Of a stretch of DNA of 49,913 bases, positions 42,439 through 49,913 are shown one piece after another. The stretch comes from an uncultured Oscillibacter sp. Lineage in GTDB: Bacteria; Bacillota; Clostridia; Oscillospirales; Oscillospiraceae. The DNA lies in assembly GCA_910577405.1 (NCBI GenBank), contig CAJTMG010000022.1, positions 1-49,913 of the forward strand, written 5' to 3'. The notes under the pieces are model-generated. The model was not told the DNA's origin, ran no database searches, and was given only the letters and a program-made list of their open reading frames with translations. The translations under genes were made by a program, and so were the position numbers. Within the stretch, counting starts at the first letter, position 1. The number at the start of each line of letters is the position of its first letter.

Positions 42439-43353
42439 ATGGAGCTGAAACATCTTCGGACCCTTCAGGCGGTGGTGGATCAGGGGTCTTTTCAGCGGGC
42501 GGCGGAGCATCTGGGGTACACACAGTCCACGGTCACGGTACAAATCCAGCAGCTGGAAGCCTCCATTGGCGTGCCGCTGTTCCAGAAAGCCGGGCGGCGT
42601 ATGGTCCTCACGGAAACCGGCATGGCCATTCTGCCCCAGGTCAGGGCTATTCTCGCCGCGTCGGACCGTCTCCTGGAAACCGGGCGGGCCGGGAAGACCT
42701 TGCAGGGGACTTTGCGGGTGGATATGGCCGAAACGCTGCTCTGTTATCGGATGCAGCCGGTTATCAGGGCTTTCCGGGAACAAGCGCCACAGGTACGGCT
42801 GATGATACGGAGCGTCAACTGTATGCAGATTCCGGAGAACGTCCGGCGGGGGAACTGCGATCTGGGTGTTGGCTATGATATGGACTGGAATCGGGAAGCC
42901 CTGGAGGTAGAACCTATGGGCGAATACGATGTGGTCCTGCTGGCGCCGCCCGATTTTACCGCCACGGATTTCGTCACCCCCGGACAGCGAAAGCGCGCCT
43001 CTCTGATTACCGACGAGCCGGACAGCATCTTCCGCCGGAAACTGGAAGCCTACCTGCGGGAACGGGATATCCTCCTGGACGTGACTCTGGAGCTCTGGAG
43101 CATTGAGACCATCAAGCGCTGTGTTATGAGCAATCTTGGCTTTACCTTCCTCCCCCGCTTCGTGGCCCGTGAAGAGCTGGACTCCGGCGCGCTGGTGGAA
43201 CTGGATGCACCTGTCTGCGGCAAATTCCCAGCCCTTTGCGCCCGTCGGAAAGGCCGCTGGGTAACTCCCGCCATGGCATTGTTCCTGGACCTCCTGCGGA
43301 AAAATCTTCCGGACCTGTCAGATGTTTCTCTTTCCAGCACGGGCCATGACTGA
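42439..43353 (+). CDS. LysR-family transcriptional regulator
   Basis: The 304-residue protein starts with the LysR helix-turn-helix: MELKHLRTLQAVVDQGSFQR and AAEHLGYTQSTVTVQIQQLE, then PLFQKAGRRMVLTETG. The effector domain begins near 90 with LRVDMAETLLCYRMQPVIRA. It is divergent from the LysE exporter and probably responds to the exported amino acid. The length is standard. Confidence 0.92.
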   Translation: MELKHLRTLQAVVDQGSFQRAAEHLGYTQSTVTVQIQQLEASIGVPLFQKAGRRMVLTETGMAILPQVRAILAASDRLLETGRAGKTLQGTLRVDMAETLLCYRMQPVIRAFREQAPQVRLMIRSVNCMQIPENVRRGNCDLGVGYDMDWNREALEVEPMGEYDVVLLAPPDFTATDFVTPGQRKRASLITDEPDSIFRRKLEAYLRERDILLDVTLELWSIETIKRCVMSNLGFTFLPRFVAREELDSGALVELDAPVCGKFPALCARRKGRWVTPAMALFLDLLRKNLPDLSDVSLSSTGHD

Positions 43354-43403
43354 CCTATGGACTTTCCATTGCTCTTTGCTTTTATGTCTGTCCGCAAAAA
43401 AGA

Positions 43404-43430
43404 AGCCAGGAAAACTCCCGGCTCCTTTTT
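43404..43430 (+). terminator. Likely terminator of the LysR gene
   Basis: AGCCAGGA pairs with TCCCGGCT with one mismatch and a 4-base loop, followed by CCTTTTT. It lies between convergent stops. Confidence 0.5.
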
Positions 43431-44491
43431 CAGTCAAACGTGCTGATTTCGCAGGAAATCTGGAACAAGCTGGTCTGGTCAAACCGGAAGGTGCTCTTTC
43501 TGGGAAGAGTCACGCGCCAGGTAACCGTCCCGCCCATACGGTCATCACTGTTCTCGGTCACCTCCAGAACGTACTCCTGGGGATGGGCGGTCAACTCGGA
43601 GAAGCGGTAGACATAGTGTTCTCCCTCCCAGTCCAGAACGCCCTCAAACGCCTCGTCCCAGCGGGTATAGCTGAACACGTAGGTCGCGCCGGTCACAGGG
43701 TCTCCGAAGCGCACCGAATAATCCCTGGCCTGAAACAGCGGGAAGGGCGCCTGCATGGTGATAACGGCTTCCTGTTCGGAGTAGACGTCCACCTGCGCGT
43801 GAGCCTCGTACGCCCGGTCGCTGATGAAGGCGCTTGCGTCCAGTCCCAGCGAATAGGCGTTGCCGTCGGCGTAAAGGGTCTGTATGGGGCGCTCCGGCGT
43901 GTCCGTCTCCCGGGGGGCTTTCTCACTGAAATTCCGGTACAGGAAAGTAACAATCTGTCCTCTGGTGCAGGTGTCATCGGGATGGAACGTGGTTTCTGTC
44001 CTGCCCTCCGTGACCCCTGCATTCACCGCCCAGCCTACCGCGGGTGCGTACTTGGCGCTGATGTCCACGTCCGTAAAGCCAGCGGTGGGCGCTTTAGGAC
44101 AGCCTGCCAGACGCCACAGGTACAGCATGGTCTCTCCGCGGGTACAGGGGTCCCCGGGGATCAGGAGCGCGGAGGGTTCCAGTATGCCGGACTCCAGCGC
44201 CCATAGAACGGGTTTGTAATAATGGGCTGTCTTTGCCACGTCCTCATATGGGATCTCTATGGTTTCGTCCGGGTCCGGTGCGTCCACCGCCCTCCATAGA
44301 AATGTAAGGATTTGCCCGCGGCTACACAGCTCGTCCGGCGAGAATGTGGACGTCGTTTTGCCCGTGGTGATTCCGGCCTCTACCGCCCATTCCACTGCTT
44401 CCGCGTAATACACGCCTTCCTCCACATCGGAAAAGGCGGCAGCTGGAATCGTCAGCAGTACCAACGCCAATATAAAAAGCAGCCGTTTCAT
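43430..44491 (-). CDS. Exported protein with three SLH domains and a C-terminal domain of unknown fold
   Basis: The 353-residue protein has a signal peptide (about 1-19) and three S-layer homology repeats. They begin near 20 (FSDVEEGVYYAEAVEWAVEAG), 82 (YEDVAKTAHYYKPVLWALESG) and 140 (FTDVDISAKYAPAVGWAVNAG), each ending in a CSRG/CTRG-type motif with LWR or LYR. SLH repeats anchor proteins to pyruvylated wall polymers. The last 150 residues look like beta-rich domains (YVFSYTRWDEAFEG, VTWRVTLPRK) that I do not recognise. AGGGGGA precedes the start. Each repeat has a Cys before Arg-Gly where Ser or Thr is usual. Confidence 0.85.
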   Translation of the reverse strand: MKRLLFILALVLLTIPAAAFSDVEEGVYYAEAVEWAVEAGITTGKTTSTFSPDELCSRGQILTFLWRAVDAPDPDETIEIPYEDVAKTAHYYKPVLWALESGILEPSALLIPGDPCTRGETMLYLWRLAGCPKAPTAGFTDVDISAKYAPAVGWAVNAGVTEGRTETTFHPDDTCTRGQIVTFLYRNFSEKAPRETDTPERPIQTLYADGNAYSLGLDASAFISDRAYEAHAQVDVYSEQEAVITMQAPFPLFQARDYSVRFGDPVTGATYVFSYTRWDEAFEGVLDWEGEHYVYRFSELTAHPQEYVLEVTENSDDRMGGTVTWRVTLPRKSTFRFDQTSLFQISCEISTFD

Positions 44492-44547
44492 ATGTTCCCC
44501 CTCTTTCCGGAAGGTCTCCCCTCCTGCCTCATCTATCTTCAGTCTTT

Positions 44548-44576
44548 ATTTTACGATGTTTTTCCCATTCTGGCAA
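44548..44576 (-). promoter_or_regulatory. Promoter of the SLH-protein gene
   Basis: On the minus strand TTGCCA (44571-44576) and TAAAAT (44548-44553) are 17 bases apart, about 50 bases before the start codon. The rest of the 44492-45021 gap up to the next promoter is pyrimidine-rich, without genes or hairpins that I can support. Confidence 0.7.
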
Positions 44577-44957
44577 GCCCCTGCCGCAACATTCCATTAA
44601 TTTCCTGTCCCACAACTCCGTTTTTGCCGCCTTCTTTTACCCCTCCCGGACTTTCCCTTTCTTGATTGCACAAACTTTTCCCCTTTGGACACGGCTCCGG
44701 CCCTTTTTCGTTCTGTGTTCCAATAAAATATCTCTTTTTCGCGTTGATTCCATGCTGTTTCTGCTGCTTTCCGCCTATATGAAGCCTCTTTTCCGCATAT
44801 CCCGCCGGGACGCTTTTTCCATTTGCAGGAAGTTTCAAGACCCTGCCGTTCTCCTGTATTTCCTGTTTTTGATTCTAAATTGTCAGATTGCCTACAGAAG
44901 GGCGGAAAAGCCGGGGAAGATTCCCTGAATCCGACAAAAGAAGTTTCTGTATTCCTG

Positions 44958-44986
44958 TTGCGGGAAGTGAAAAAATGTGCTACCAT
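44958..44986 (+). promoter_or_regulatory. Promoter of the aspartate-family block
   Basis: TTGCGG (44958-44963) and TACCAT (44981-44986) are separated by 17 bases, 36 bases ahead of the first gene of the block. Confidence 0.6.
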
Positions 44987-45021
44987 GACAGGCAGACAAA
45001 TGACCGCAAGAGGTGGACGGA

Positions 45022-45462
45022 ATGGCGAAACCGATTAAATATTATATCGTGGCCGCAGACGCGCTGCCGGAAATCTTTGTGAAGGTCGCGGAGGCCAAGC
45101 GGATGATGCAGACCGGAGAGGCGGATACCGTAGGGGAAGCTACCCGGCTGGCCGGTATCAGCAGGAGCGCTTTCTATAAGTATAAAGACTCCGTACAGCC
45201 TTTCAACGACATGAAGGCTGAGCATATCATTACCTTCTACGCCATGCTCAAGGATACCGCCGGGGTGCTCTCCAGCGTGCTGTCAGTTTTCGCGGCGTCG
45301 GGGGCCAACATTCTGACCATCAATCAGAGCATACCGACCAACGGCTGCGCGGCTGTCACCATCTCCGCCGAAACCAGCCGGATGGCCGAATCACTGGAAC
45401 AGCTCCTTTCCAAAGCCGCCGGCCTGGATGGAGTGGTGCGCTTCGAAATTCTGGCGGGCTGA
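45022..45462 (+). CDS. ACT-domain protein (PheB/UPF0735-like)
   Basis: The ATG at 45022 (MAKPIKYYIVAADALPEIFV) follows AAGAGG; a GTG at 45013 is possible but sits within that ribosome site. The 146-residue protein joins a small helix-turn-helix-like head with AEAKRMMQTGEADTVGEAT and GISRSAFYKYKD to an ACT domain with MLKDTAGVLSSVLSVFAASG and ANILTINQSIPTNG. This is the PheB-like (UPF0735) architecture, often placed just before homoserine dehydrogenase, as here. ACT domains bind amino acids, so a sensing role for threonine or a related amino acid is likely. No enzyme activity is known. Confidence 0.88.
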   Translation: MAKPIKYYIVAADALPEIFVKVAEAKRMMQTGEADTVGEATRLAGISRSAFYKYKDSVQPFNDMKAEHIITFYAMLKDTAGVLSSVLSVFAASGANILTINQSIPTNGCAAVTISAETSRMAESLEQLLSKAAGLDGVVRFEILAG

Positions 45463-45480
45463 AAGCGAGGTTACTGGATT

Positions 45481-46674
45481 ATGATACAAATTGCGATTCT
45501 GGGCCTGGGCACCGTGGGCACCGGCGTGGCGAAGGTCGTGGCGGAAAATGCCCGGCAAATCGAACGGAAGCTGGGGGAACCCTTGCAGGTAAAGACCGTG
45601 CTGGTGCGGCATTTTAAGGACGGCCCCTACCGGCAGCTTATGACCGACGACTTCAAGAAGATTGAAGAGGACGACGGCATCCGGGTGGTGGTGGAGACCA
45701 TCGGCGGCGTGGAAGCGGCCTATGAGTACACGAAACGGGCTTTGAACGCCGGGAAACACGTGGTCACCGCCAATAAACAGCTTGTGGCCGAACGGGGCTG
45801 CGAGCTGCTCTCCCTGGCCCGGAAAAAAGGCGTGAGCTACCTCTTCGAGGCCAGTGTGGGCGGCGGCATCCCGGTCCTGCATCCCCTGACCCAGTGCATG
45901 GCCGCGAACCGCATCGACGAGGTCTACGGCATCCTGAACGGAACTACCAACTATATCCTGACTCGGATGGTCCGCACCGGCGCCTTCTTCTCAGACGCCC
46001 TCCGGGAAGCCCAGGCCAAGGGCTACGCTGAGGCTGATCCTACCGCCGACGTGCAGGGCATTGACGCGGGACGGAAAATCTGTATCCTGGCGGACCTGGC
46101 TTTTGGTCAGCAGATCGCCCCCGACGCCGTGCCGATGGAGGGCATTACCAAGCTCAGCCTCCGGGACGTGAAAATCGCGCAGAGGGCCGGGTACCGGATC
46201 AAGCTGCTGGGACGGGCAGTGCGGCTTCCCGGCGGCGGTCGGACAGCCTACGTCGCCCCCCATCTGATTCCCGAGGATAACCCAATGGCCAATGTGGAGG
46301 ATGTATTCAACGCCGTCATGGTCCGGGGCAACGCAACCGGCGAGGTGATGTTCTACGGACGGGGCGCGGGAGAACTGCCTACCGCTTCCGCCTGCGTCGC
46401 CGATGTGATGGAGTGCTTGCAGGCCAGTCCCCGGCGGGAGGAAATCGGCTGGTCCGCGGACACCGCCGGCTTTGAAGACCCCCAGGAACTGCGCACACGG
46501 CATTACTTCCGGATTGAGGGCAGTTTGACAGACGCGGCTATGGCTTTCGGACAGGTGGAGGTCTTCAGTGAAGACGGCGAGACGGCTTTCCTGACCGAGT
46601 CCATCAGCGGCGGAGAGGCCCAGCGTCAGTCCCGCCTGCTGAACGTCCTGGCCTGTATGCGGGTGCTGGATTGA
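45481..46674 (+). CDS. hom: Homoserine dehydrogenase
   Basis: The 397-residue enzyme has the NAD(P) loop ILGLGTVGTGVAKVV near 5-19, VVTANKQLVAERG, the substrate and hinge motif EASVGGGIPVLHPL and NGTTNYILTRM, and the AKGYAEADPTADVQGIDAGR signature with the catalytic Asp and Lys region. It makes homoserine for threonine and methionine synthesis. At 397 residues it lacks most of the C-terminal ACT domain of the Bacillus enzyme (about 430). The separate ACT protein upstream, 18 bases away, may supply that function. Confidence 0.95.
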   Translation: MIQIAILGLGTVGTGVAKVVAENARQIERKLGEPLQVKTVLVRHFKDGPYRQLMTDDFKKIEEDDGIRVVVETIGGVEAAYEYTKRALNAGKHVVTANKQLVAERGCELLSLARKKGVSYLFEASVGGGIPVLHPLTQCMAANRIDEVYGILNGTTNYILTRMVRTGAFFSDALREAQAKGYAEADPTADVQGIDAGRKICILADLAFGQQIAPDAVPMEGITKLSLRDVKIAQRAGYRIKLLGRAVRLPGGGRTAYVAPHLIPEDNPMANVEDVFNAVMVRGNATGEVMFYGRGAGELPTASACVADVMECLQASPRREEIGWSADTAGFEDPQELRTRHYFRIEGSLTDAAMAFGQVEVFSEDGETAFLTESISGGEAQRQSRLLNVLACMRVLD

Positions 46675-46793
46675 GACGGGAAGCTTTTTGACCATCCAGA
46701 CGGTTTTCTCCGGGAGGTCCCCAAGAGACCCGGTCCCGCGTATGATGGTATGGGGGAAGGGTCCGATTTGAAGTGAGAAGGAAGCGTGATGCT

Positions 46794-48008
46794 ATGAGCT
46801 TGATTGTACAGAAATTCGGCGGCAGTTCCGTAAAAGACGCGGAACGGATTAAGAATGTCGCCAGAATTATTGCGGAAACTTATTTGAAGGGTAATGATGT
46901 CATCGTCGTTCTGTCCGCCCAGGGAGATACTACCGACGACCTGATCGCCAAGGCGGGAGAAATCAATCCCCACGCCTCCAAGCGGGAAATGGATATGCTG
47001 CTTTCCACCGGCGAGCAGATTTCCGTGGCCCTGTGCGCGATGGCCTTGGAAGTTATGGGGCTGCCTGTGGTGTCCCTGGCGGCCTGGCAGGTGGGCATTC
47101 AGTCCAGCGGGGTGCATTCGGACGCCCGTATCCGCCGGATCGACAGCGAACGGGTGCAGGCGGAACTGGATCAGCATCGGATTGTTATCGTCACCGGTTT
47201 CCAGGGCGTGGACCGCAGCGGGGATGTGACTACCTTGGGCCGGGGCGGGTCCGATACCAGCGCCGTTGCCCTTGCTGCCGCGTTCCGGGCTGACCTCTGC
47301 CAGATTTTTACCGATGTGGACGGCGTGTATACCACTGATCCCCGTCTGGTCCCCAACGCCCGGAAGCTGGACGAGATTACCTATGACGAAATGCTGGAGC
47401 TGGCCAGTCAGGGCGCGCAGGTGCTCCATAACCGCAGCGTGGAACTGGCCAAGAAGTTCAAAGTGAATTTGGAAGTCGTGTCCAGCCTGGAGCGCAAGCC
47501 GGGCACGAAAGTGAAGGAGGTCACAAAAATGATGGAAAAGACCAATATCGCCGGCGTTGCCAAGGACACCAGCATCGCCCGTATCGCTCTGGTGGGCTTG
47601 CAGCATAATCCCGGCGTCGCCTTCCAGGTCTTCGATCTGCTGAGCAAGCATAATATCAACGTGGACGTAATTTTGCAGTCTATTGGCCGGGAGGAAACCA
47701 AAGATATTACCTTTACCATCCATAAAAAGGACCAGGAGGAGGCAGAAACCATCCTGAACGAGCACCGCGCCGCCCTCCGGTTCGATCATATTGAGGCCGA
47801 TGATAAAATTGGCAAAGTCTCCATCGTCGGCGCCGGTCTGATGAGCAATTGCGGCGTAGCGGCCAAAATGTTCGAGGCCCTTTATGAAGCCGGTATCAAT
47901 ATTCAGATGATTAACACCTCTGAAATCCGCGTCTCCGTGCTGCTGGATGAAGAGGACGTGAACCGCGCTGTGAAGGCCATCCACGCCAAGTTTTTTGACG
48001 AAATCTGA
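46794..48008 (+). CDS. lysC: Aspartate kinase
   Basis: The ATG at 46794 (MSLIVQKFGGSSVKDAERI) follows GAAGGAAG. The 404-residue protein has KFGGSSV at 7-13, the VTGFQGVDRSGDVTTLGRGG segment with SDTSAVALAAA, a TDVDGVYTTDPR segment that binds aspartate and ATP, and two ACT domains at the end (SIARIALVGLQHNPGVAFQV and GKVSIVGAGLMSNCGVAAKM). It opens the lysine, threonine and methionine routes and is probably feedback-inhibited through the ACT pair. There is a 119-base gap after hom, so an internal promoter is possible. Confidence 0.95.
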   Translation: MSLIVQKFGGSSVKDAERIKNVARIIAETYLKGNDVIVVLSAQGDTTDDLIAKAGEINPHASKREMDMLLSTGEQISVALCAMALEVMGLPVVSLAAWQVGIQSSGVHSDARIRRIDSERVQAELDQHRIVIVTGFQGVDRSGDVTTLGRGGSDTSAVALAAAFRADLCQIFTDVDGVYTTDPRLVPNARKLDEITYDEMLELASQGAQVLHNRSVELAKKFKVNLEVVSSLERKPGTKVKEVTKMMEKTNIAGVAKDTSIARIALVGLQHNPGVAFQVFDLLSKHNINVDVILQSIGREETKDITFTIHKKDQEEAETILNEHRAALRFDHIEADDKIGKVSIVGAGLMSNCGVAAKMFEALYEAGINIQMINTSEIRVSVLLDEEDVNRAVKAIHAKFFDEI

Positions 48009-48078
48009 TCCGTTTTCCGCATTCTTCAGGGGCCGGTATCGCCGCCGGTCCCTGGCATTTTATGAAGGGGGTTTACCT

Positions 48079-48348
48079 ATGAACGCTATTGTTACCGTCG
48101 TGGGGCAGGACAAGGTGGGTATTATCGCCGCTGTCTGCAACCGTCTGGCTGGGTACAACGTCAATATTCTCGATATCTCCCAGACCATCCTCCAGGGCGC
48201 TTTTACCATGGTGATGGCCGTGGATGTCTCTGCCGCTTCCGCTTCCTTTGGCGAGCTGGGCGGCGCACTCTCCGACCTGGGGAAGGAAATGGGCCTCTCC
48301 ATCCGTATCCAGCGGGAGGAAATCTTTGACGCCATGCACCATATTTAA
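48079..48348 (+). CDS. ACT-domain protein (UPF0237)
   Basis: The 89-residue protein is a single ACT domain: NAIVTVVGQDKVGIIAAVCN then NVNILDISQTILQGAFTMVM, ending IRIQREEIFDAMHHI. This is the UPF0237 family. It is nearly always followed by the UPF0210/PFL-like gene, as here, 12 bases apart, so the two probably act together. The role of the pair is not established; amino-acid sensing is likely for the ACT part. Confidence 0.92.
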   Translation: MNAIVTVVGQDKVGIIAAVCNRLAGYNVNILDISQTILQGAFTMVMAVDVSAASASFGELGGALSDLGKEMGLSIRIQREEIFDAMHHI

Positions 48349-48360
48349 GGAGGTCCGCCG

Positions 48361-49719
48361 ATGCTCAATCAAAAGGAAATCCTCTCGACCATTGAGATGA
48401 TTGACCAGCAGCATTTGGATATCCGTACCATCACGATGGGGATCTCCCTCCTGAGCTGCTGTGACCCGGACCCGGAACGGGCCTGCGGGAAGGTCTATGA
48501 GAAAATCTGCCGCTGTGCCGAAAATTTGGTACAGACCGGCCGGGATATCGAGGACGAATTCGGTATCCCTATCGTCAATAAGCGTATTTCCGTCACTCCT
48601 ATGGCGATGGTCGCCGGGGCCAGCGAAACCAATGACTATGTGCCCTTCGCCCTGGCCCTGGACCGCGCGGCCCGTACCTGCGGCGTGAACTTTATCGGGG
48701 GATACTCCGCGTTGGTCCAAAAGGGCATGACCGACGCTGACCGGAAACTCATTCGCTCTATCCCGGAAGCCTTGGCCCGTACGGAGCTGGTGTGTTCGTC
48801 CGTGAACGTGGGCTCTACCCGGGCTGGCATCAATATGGACGCGGTGGCTTTGATGGGGCAGGTCGTCAAAGATACCGCCCAGGCTACCGCGGACCGGGAC
48901 GGCCTTGGCTGCGCGAAGCTGGTGGTCTTCTGCAACGCCGTGGAGGACAACCCCTTTATGGCCGGGGCGTTCCATGGCCCGGGGGAGGCTGAAAAGGTCA
49001 TTAATGTCGGCGTCTCCGGGCCCGGCGTGGTCTATCATGCGCTCCAGTCCGTGAAGGGCCAGCCGCTGGACGTTGTGGCTGAGACCATCAAGAAGACCGC
49101 GTTCCGGATTACACGCATGGGCCAGCTTGTGGCGCAGGAGGCCAGCCGCCGTCTGGATACCCCCTTCGGCATCGTGGACCTGAGCCTTGCACCCACCCCT
49201 GCCGTAGGCGACAGCGTAGCGCGGATTCTGGAGGAACTGGGGCTGGAGGTCTGCGGCACCCATGGCACTACCGCGGTTCTGGCGATGCTCAACGACGCGG
49301 TCAAAAAGGGCGGCGTAATGGCTTCTTCCAGCGTGGGCGGACTTTCCGGGGCCTTTATTCCCGTCAGCGAGGACGAGGGCATGATCGCCGCCGCACGTGC
49401 CGGGACCCTTTGCCTGGATAAGCTGGAGGCTATGACCTGCGTTTGCTCCGTGGGGCTGGATATGATTGCTGTCCCTGGGGATACCTCCGCGGAGACCATC
49501 GCCGCCATTATCGCTGACGAGGCCGCTATCGGAATGGTCAACAATAAAACTACTGCCGTCCGGCTCCTGCCCGCGCCTGGGAAGGTCGTCGGCGATACCA
49601 TCGAAATGGGCGGCTTGCTGGGGTCCGCGCCTGTTATGCCCGTTCACCCGGAGTCCTCTGCCGCCTTTATCGCCCGCGGAGGCCGGATTCCTGCGCCCCT
49701 CCACAGCCTGCGGAATTGA
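48361..49719 (+). CDS. UPF0210 (PFL/DUF711) family protein
   Basis: The 452-residue protein begins LNQKEILSTIEMIDQQHLD and IRTITMGISLLSCCDPDPE, then PIVNKRISVTPMAMVAGASE and NFIGGYSALVQKGMTDAD, the pattern of UPF0210. The fold is related to pyruvate formate-lyase-like enzymes, but no glycyl-radical motif is seen. AAGGAGG precedes the ATG. It forms a pair with the UPF0237 gene and ends the aspartate-family block. No reaction can be named. Confidence 0.92.
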   Translation: MLNQKEILSTIEMIDQQHLDIRTITMGISLLSCCDPDPERACGKVYEKICRCAENLVQTGRDIEDEFGIPIVNKRISVTPMAMVAGASETNDYVPFALALDRAARTCGVNFIGGYSALVQKGMTDADRKLIRSIPEALARTELVCSSVNVGSTRAGINMDAVALMGQVVKDTAQATADRDGLGCAKLVVFCNAVEDNPFMAGAFHGPGEAEKVINVGVSGPGVVYHALQSVKGQPLDVVAETIKKTAFRITRMGQLVAQEASRRLDTPFGIVDLSLAPTPAVGDSVARILEELGLEVCGTHGTTAVLAMLNDAVKKGGVMASSSVGGLSGAFIPVSEDEGMIAAARAGTLCLDKLEAMTCVCSVGLDMIAVPGDTSAETIAAIIADEAAIGMVNNKTTAVRLLPAPGKVVGDTIEMGGLLGSAPVMPVHPESSAAFIARGGRIPAPLHSLRN

Positions 49720-49742
49720 TTCCCCCCGCTTCATACCCGCTG

Positions 49743-49772
49743 AAAGAGATGGCTTCGGCTGTCTCTTTTTTT
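49743..49772 (+). terminator. Terminator of the aspartate-family block
   Basis: AAAGAGATGGC pairs with GCTGTCTCTTT around a TTCG loop (two G-U pairs), ending in a T run to 49772. Confidence 0.85.
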
Positions 49773-49791
49773 ACGCCCGCCCCCTCCGCGC

Positions 49792-49823
49792 AAAAAAGGA
49801 GCAGGACCCGAAGGCCCCGCTCC
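49792..49823 (-). terminator. Terminator of the flagellin gene
   Basis: On the minus strand GGAGCGGGGCC pairs with GGTCCTGCTCC around TTCG, followed by six T. It lies 38 bases past the flagellin stop. Confidence 0.88.
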
Positions 49824-49861
49824 AATCGCTTTTTTTACTTCGCGCGTCTCTAACTCCAGGA

Positions 49862-49913
49862 TTAGCCCAGCAGCTGGAGCACGCCCTGAGGAACAGCATT
49901 CGCCTGAGCCAGC
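49862..49913 (-). CDS. Flagellin, last 16 residues (cut by the window edge)
   Basis: The minus strand from the edge reads LAQANAVPQGVLQLLG and stops with TAA at 49862-49864. This is the standard C-terminal end of bacterial flagellins, where the AN..PQ.vL.LL helix pairs with the N-terminus in the filament and is read by the export apparatus. The rest of the gene lies outside the window. It shows that the organism encodes a flagellum. Confidence 0.88.
   Translation of the reverse strand, partial: LAQANAVPQGVLQLLG

Noticed and set aside
44600..44950. Possible small genes in the 44492-45021 gap
   Set aside because: Open frames on both strands lack ribosome sites and show biased Lys/Arg or Phe/Leu content from a pyrimidine-rich stretch; no similarity was recognised.
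1..49913. tRNA, rRNA, CRISPR arrays, replication origin
   Set aside because: I looked for cloverleaf-like GGTTCRAAT arms, repeated spacers of 28-37 bases and DnaA-box clusters and saw none that could be supported.

Overview
The window looks like a chromosomal segment of a GC-rich, motile Firmicute, most likely class Clostridia and family Oscillospiraceae. The genus is not resolved. Support comes from AGGAGG ribosome binding sites, sigma-A promoters with 16-17 bp spacers, RNase J, a BceRS-BceAB module, YabE-like G5/3D and SLH proteins, ThyX, a fused 1251-residue PurL, and the last residues of a flagellin at the right edge. No tRNA, rRNA, CRISPR array or intact mobile element was seen.

Left edge (1-3060) is a scar zone. 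An intact cellobiose 2-epimerase gene sits between two broken GH130 mannoside-phosphorylase genes. One is fused to a headless AAA ATPase, and the other abuts the tail of a GH1 beta-glucosidase. A frameshifted response regulator and the tail of a serine recombinase follow. This looks like a decayed beta-mannoside/beta-glucoside locus rearranged by mobile DNA.

3080-7525 (minus strand) is a complete Bce-type peptide-antibiotic sensing and detoxification set: regulator, kinase, ATPase, permease. 7695-10504 (minus) carries a peptide deformylase with a flavodoxin, a CDF metal exporter and a multi-zinc-knuckle protein. 11026-17059 (plus) holds RNase J, a DEAD-box helicase, a DUF4230 protein and an oligopeptide-binding lipoprotein, with a small XRE regulator on the minus strand at 12906-13130. 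ThyX (minus), a CapA-like protein, an amino-acid ABC importer of three genes, and a G5/3D wall protein with a near-perfect promoter and a long leader follow, up to 23508.

23759-40192 is a GntR-family regulator followed by a long purine run: purE, purC, a PurF homologue, purM, purN, then three immunity-protein-like genes, then a stand-alone AICAR transformylase, purD, purL and guaB. Together these would take PRPP towards IMP and XMP. purB, an IMP cyclohydrolase and purK are not in the window. Two points stand out. The PurF homologue lacks the glutaminase nucleophile and oxyanion residues but keeps the PRPP site and iron-sulfur cysteines. Genes of the DUF1266/DUF2185, SUKH and HEAT-repeat kinds, usually met next to polymorphic toxins, sit inside this biosynthetic operon without any visible toxin.

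40263-49913 holds a small membrane protein, an XRE regulator/membrane protein pair with three palindromic operators around its promoter, a divergent LysE exporter/LysR pair, an SLH-domain protein, and an aspartate-family block (PheB-like ACT protein, homoserine dehydrogenase, aspartate kinase, UPF0237 ACT protein, UPF0210/PFL protein). Back-to-back terminators then separate the block from flagellin.
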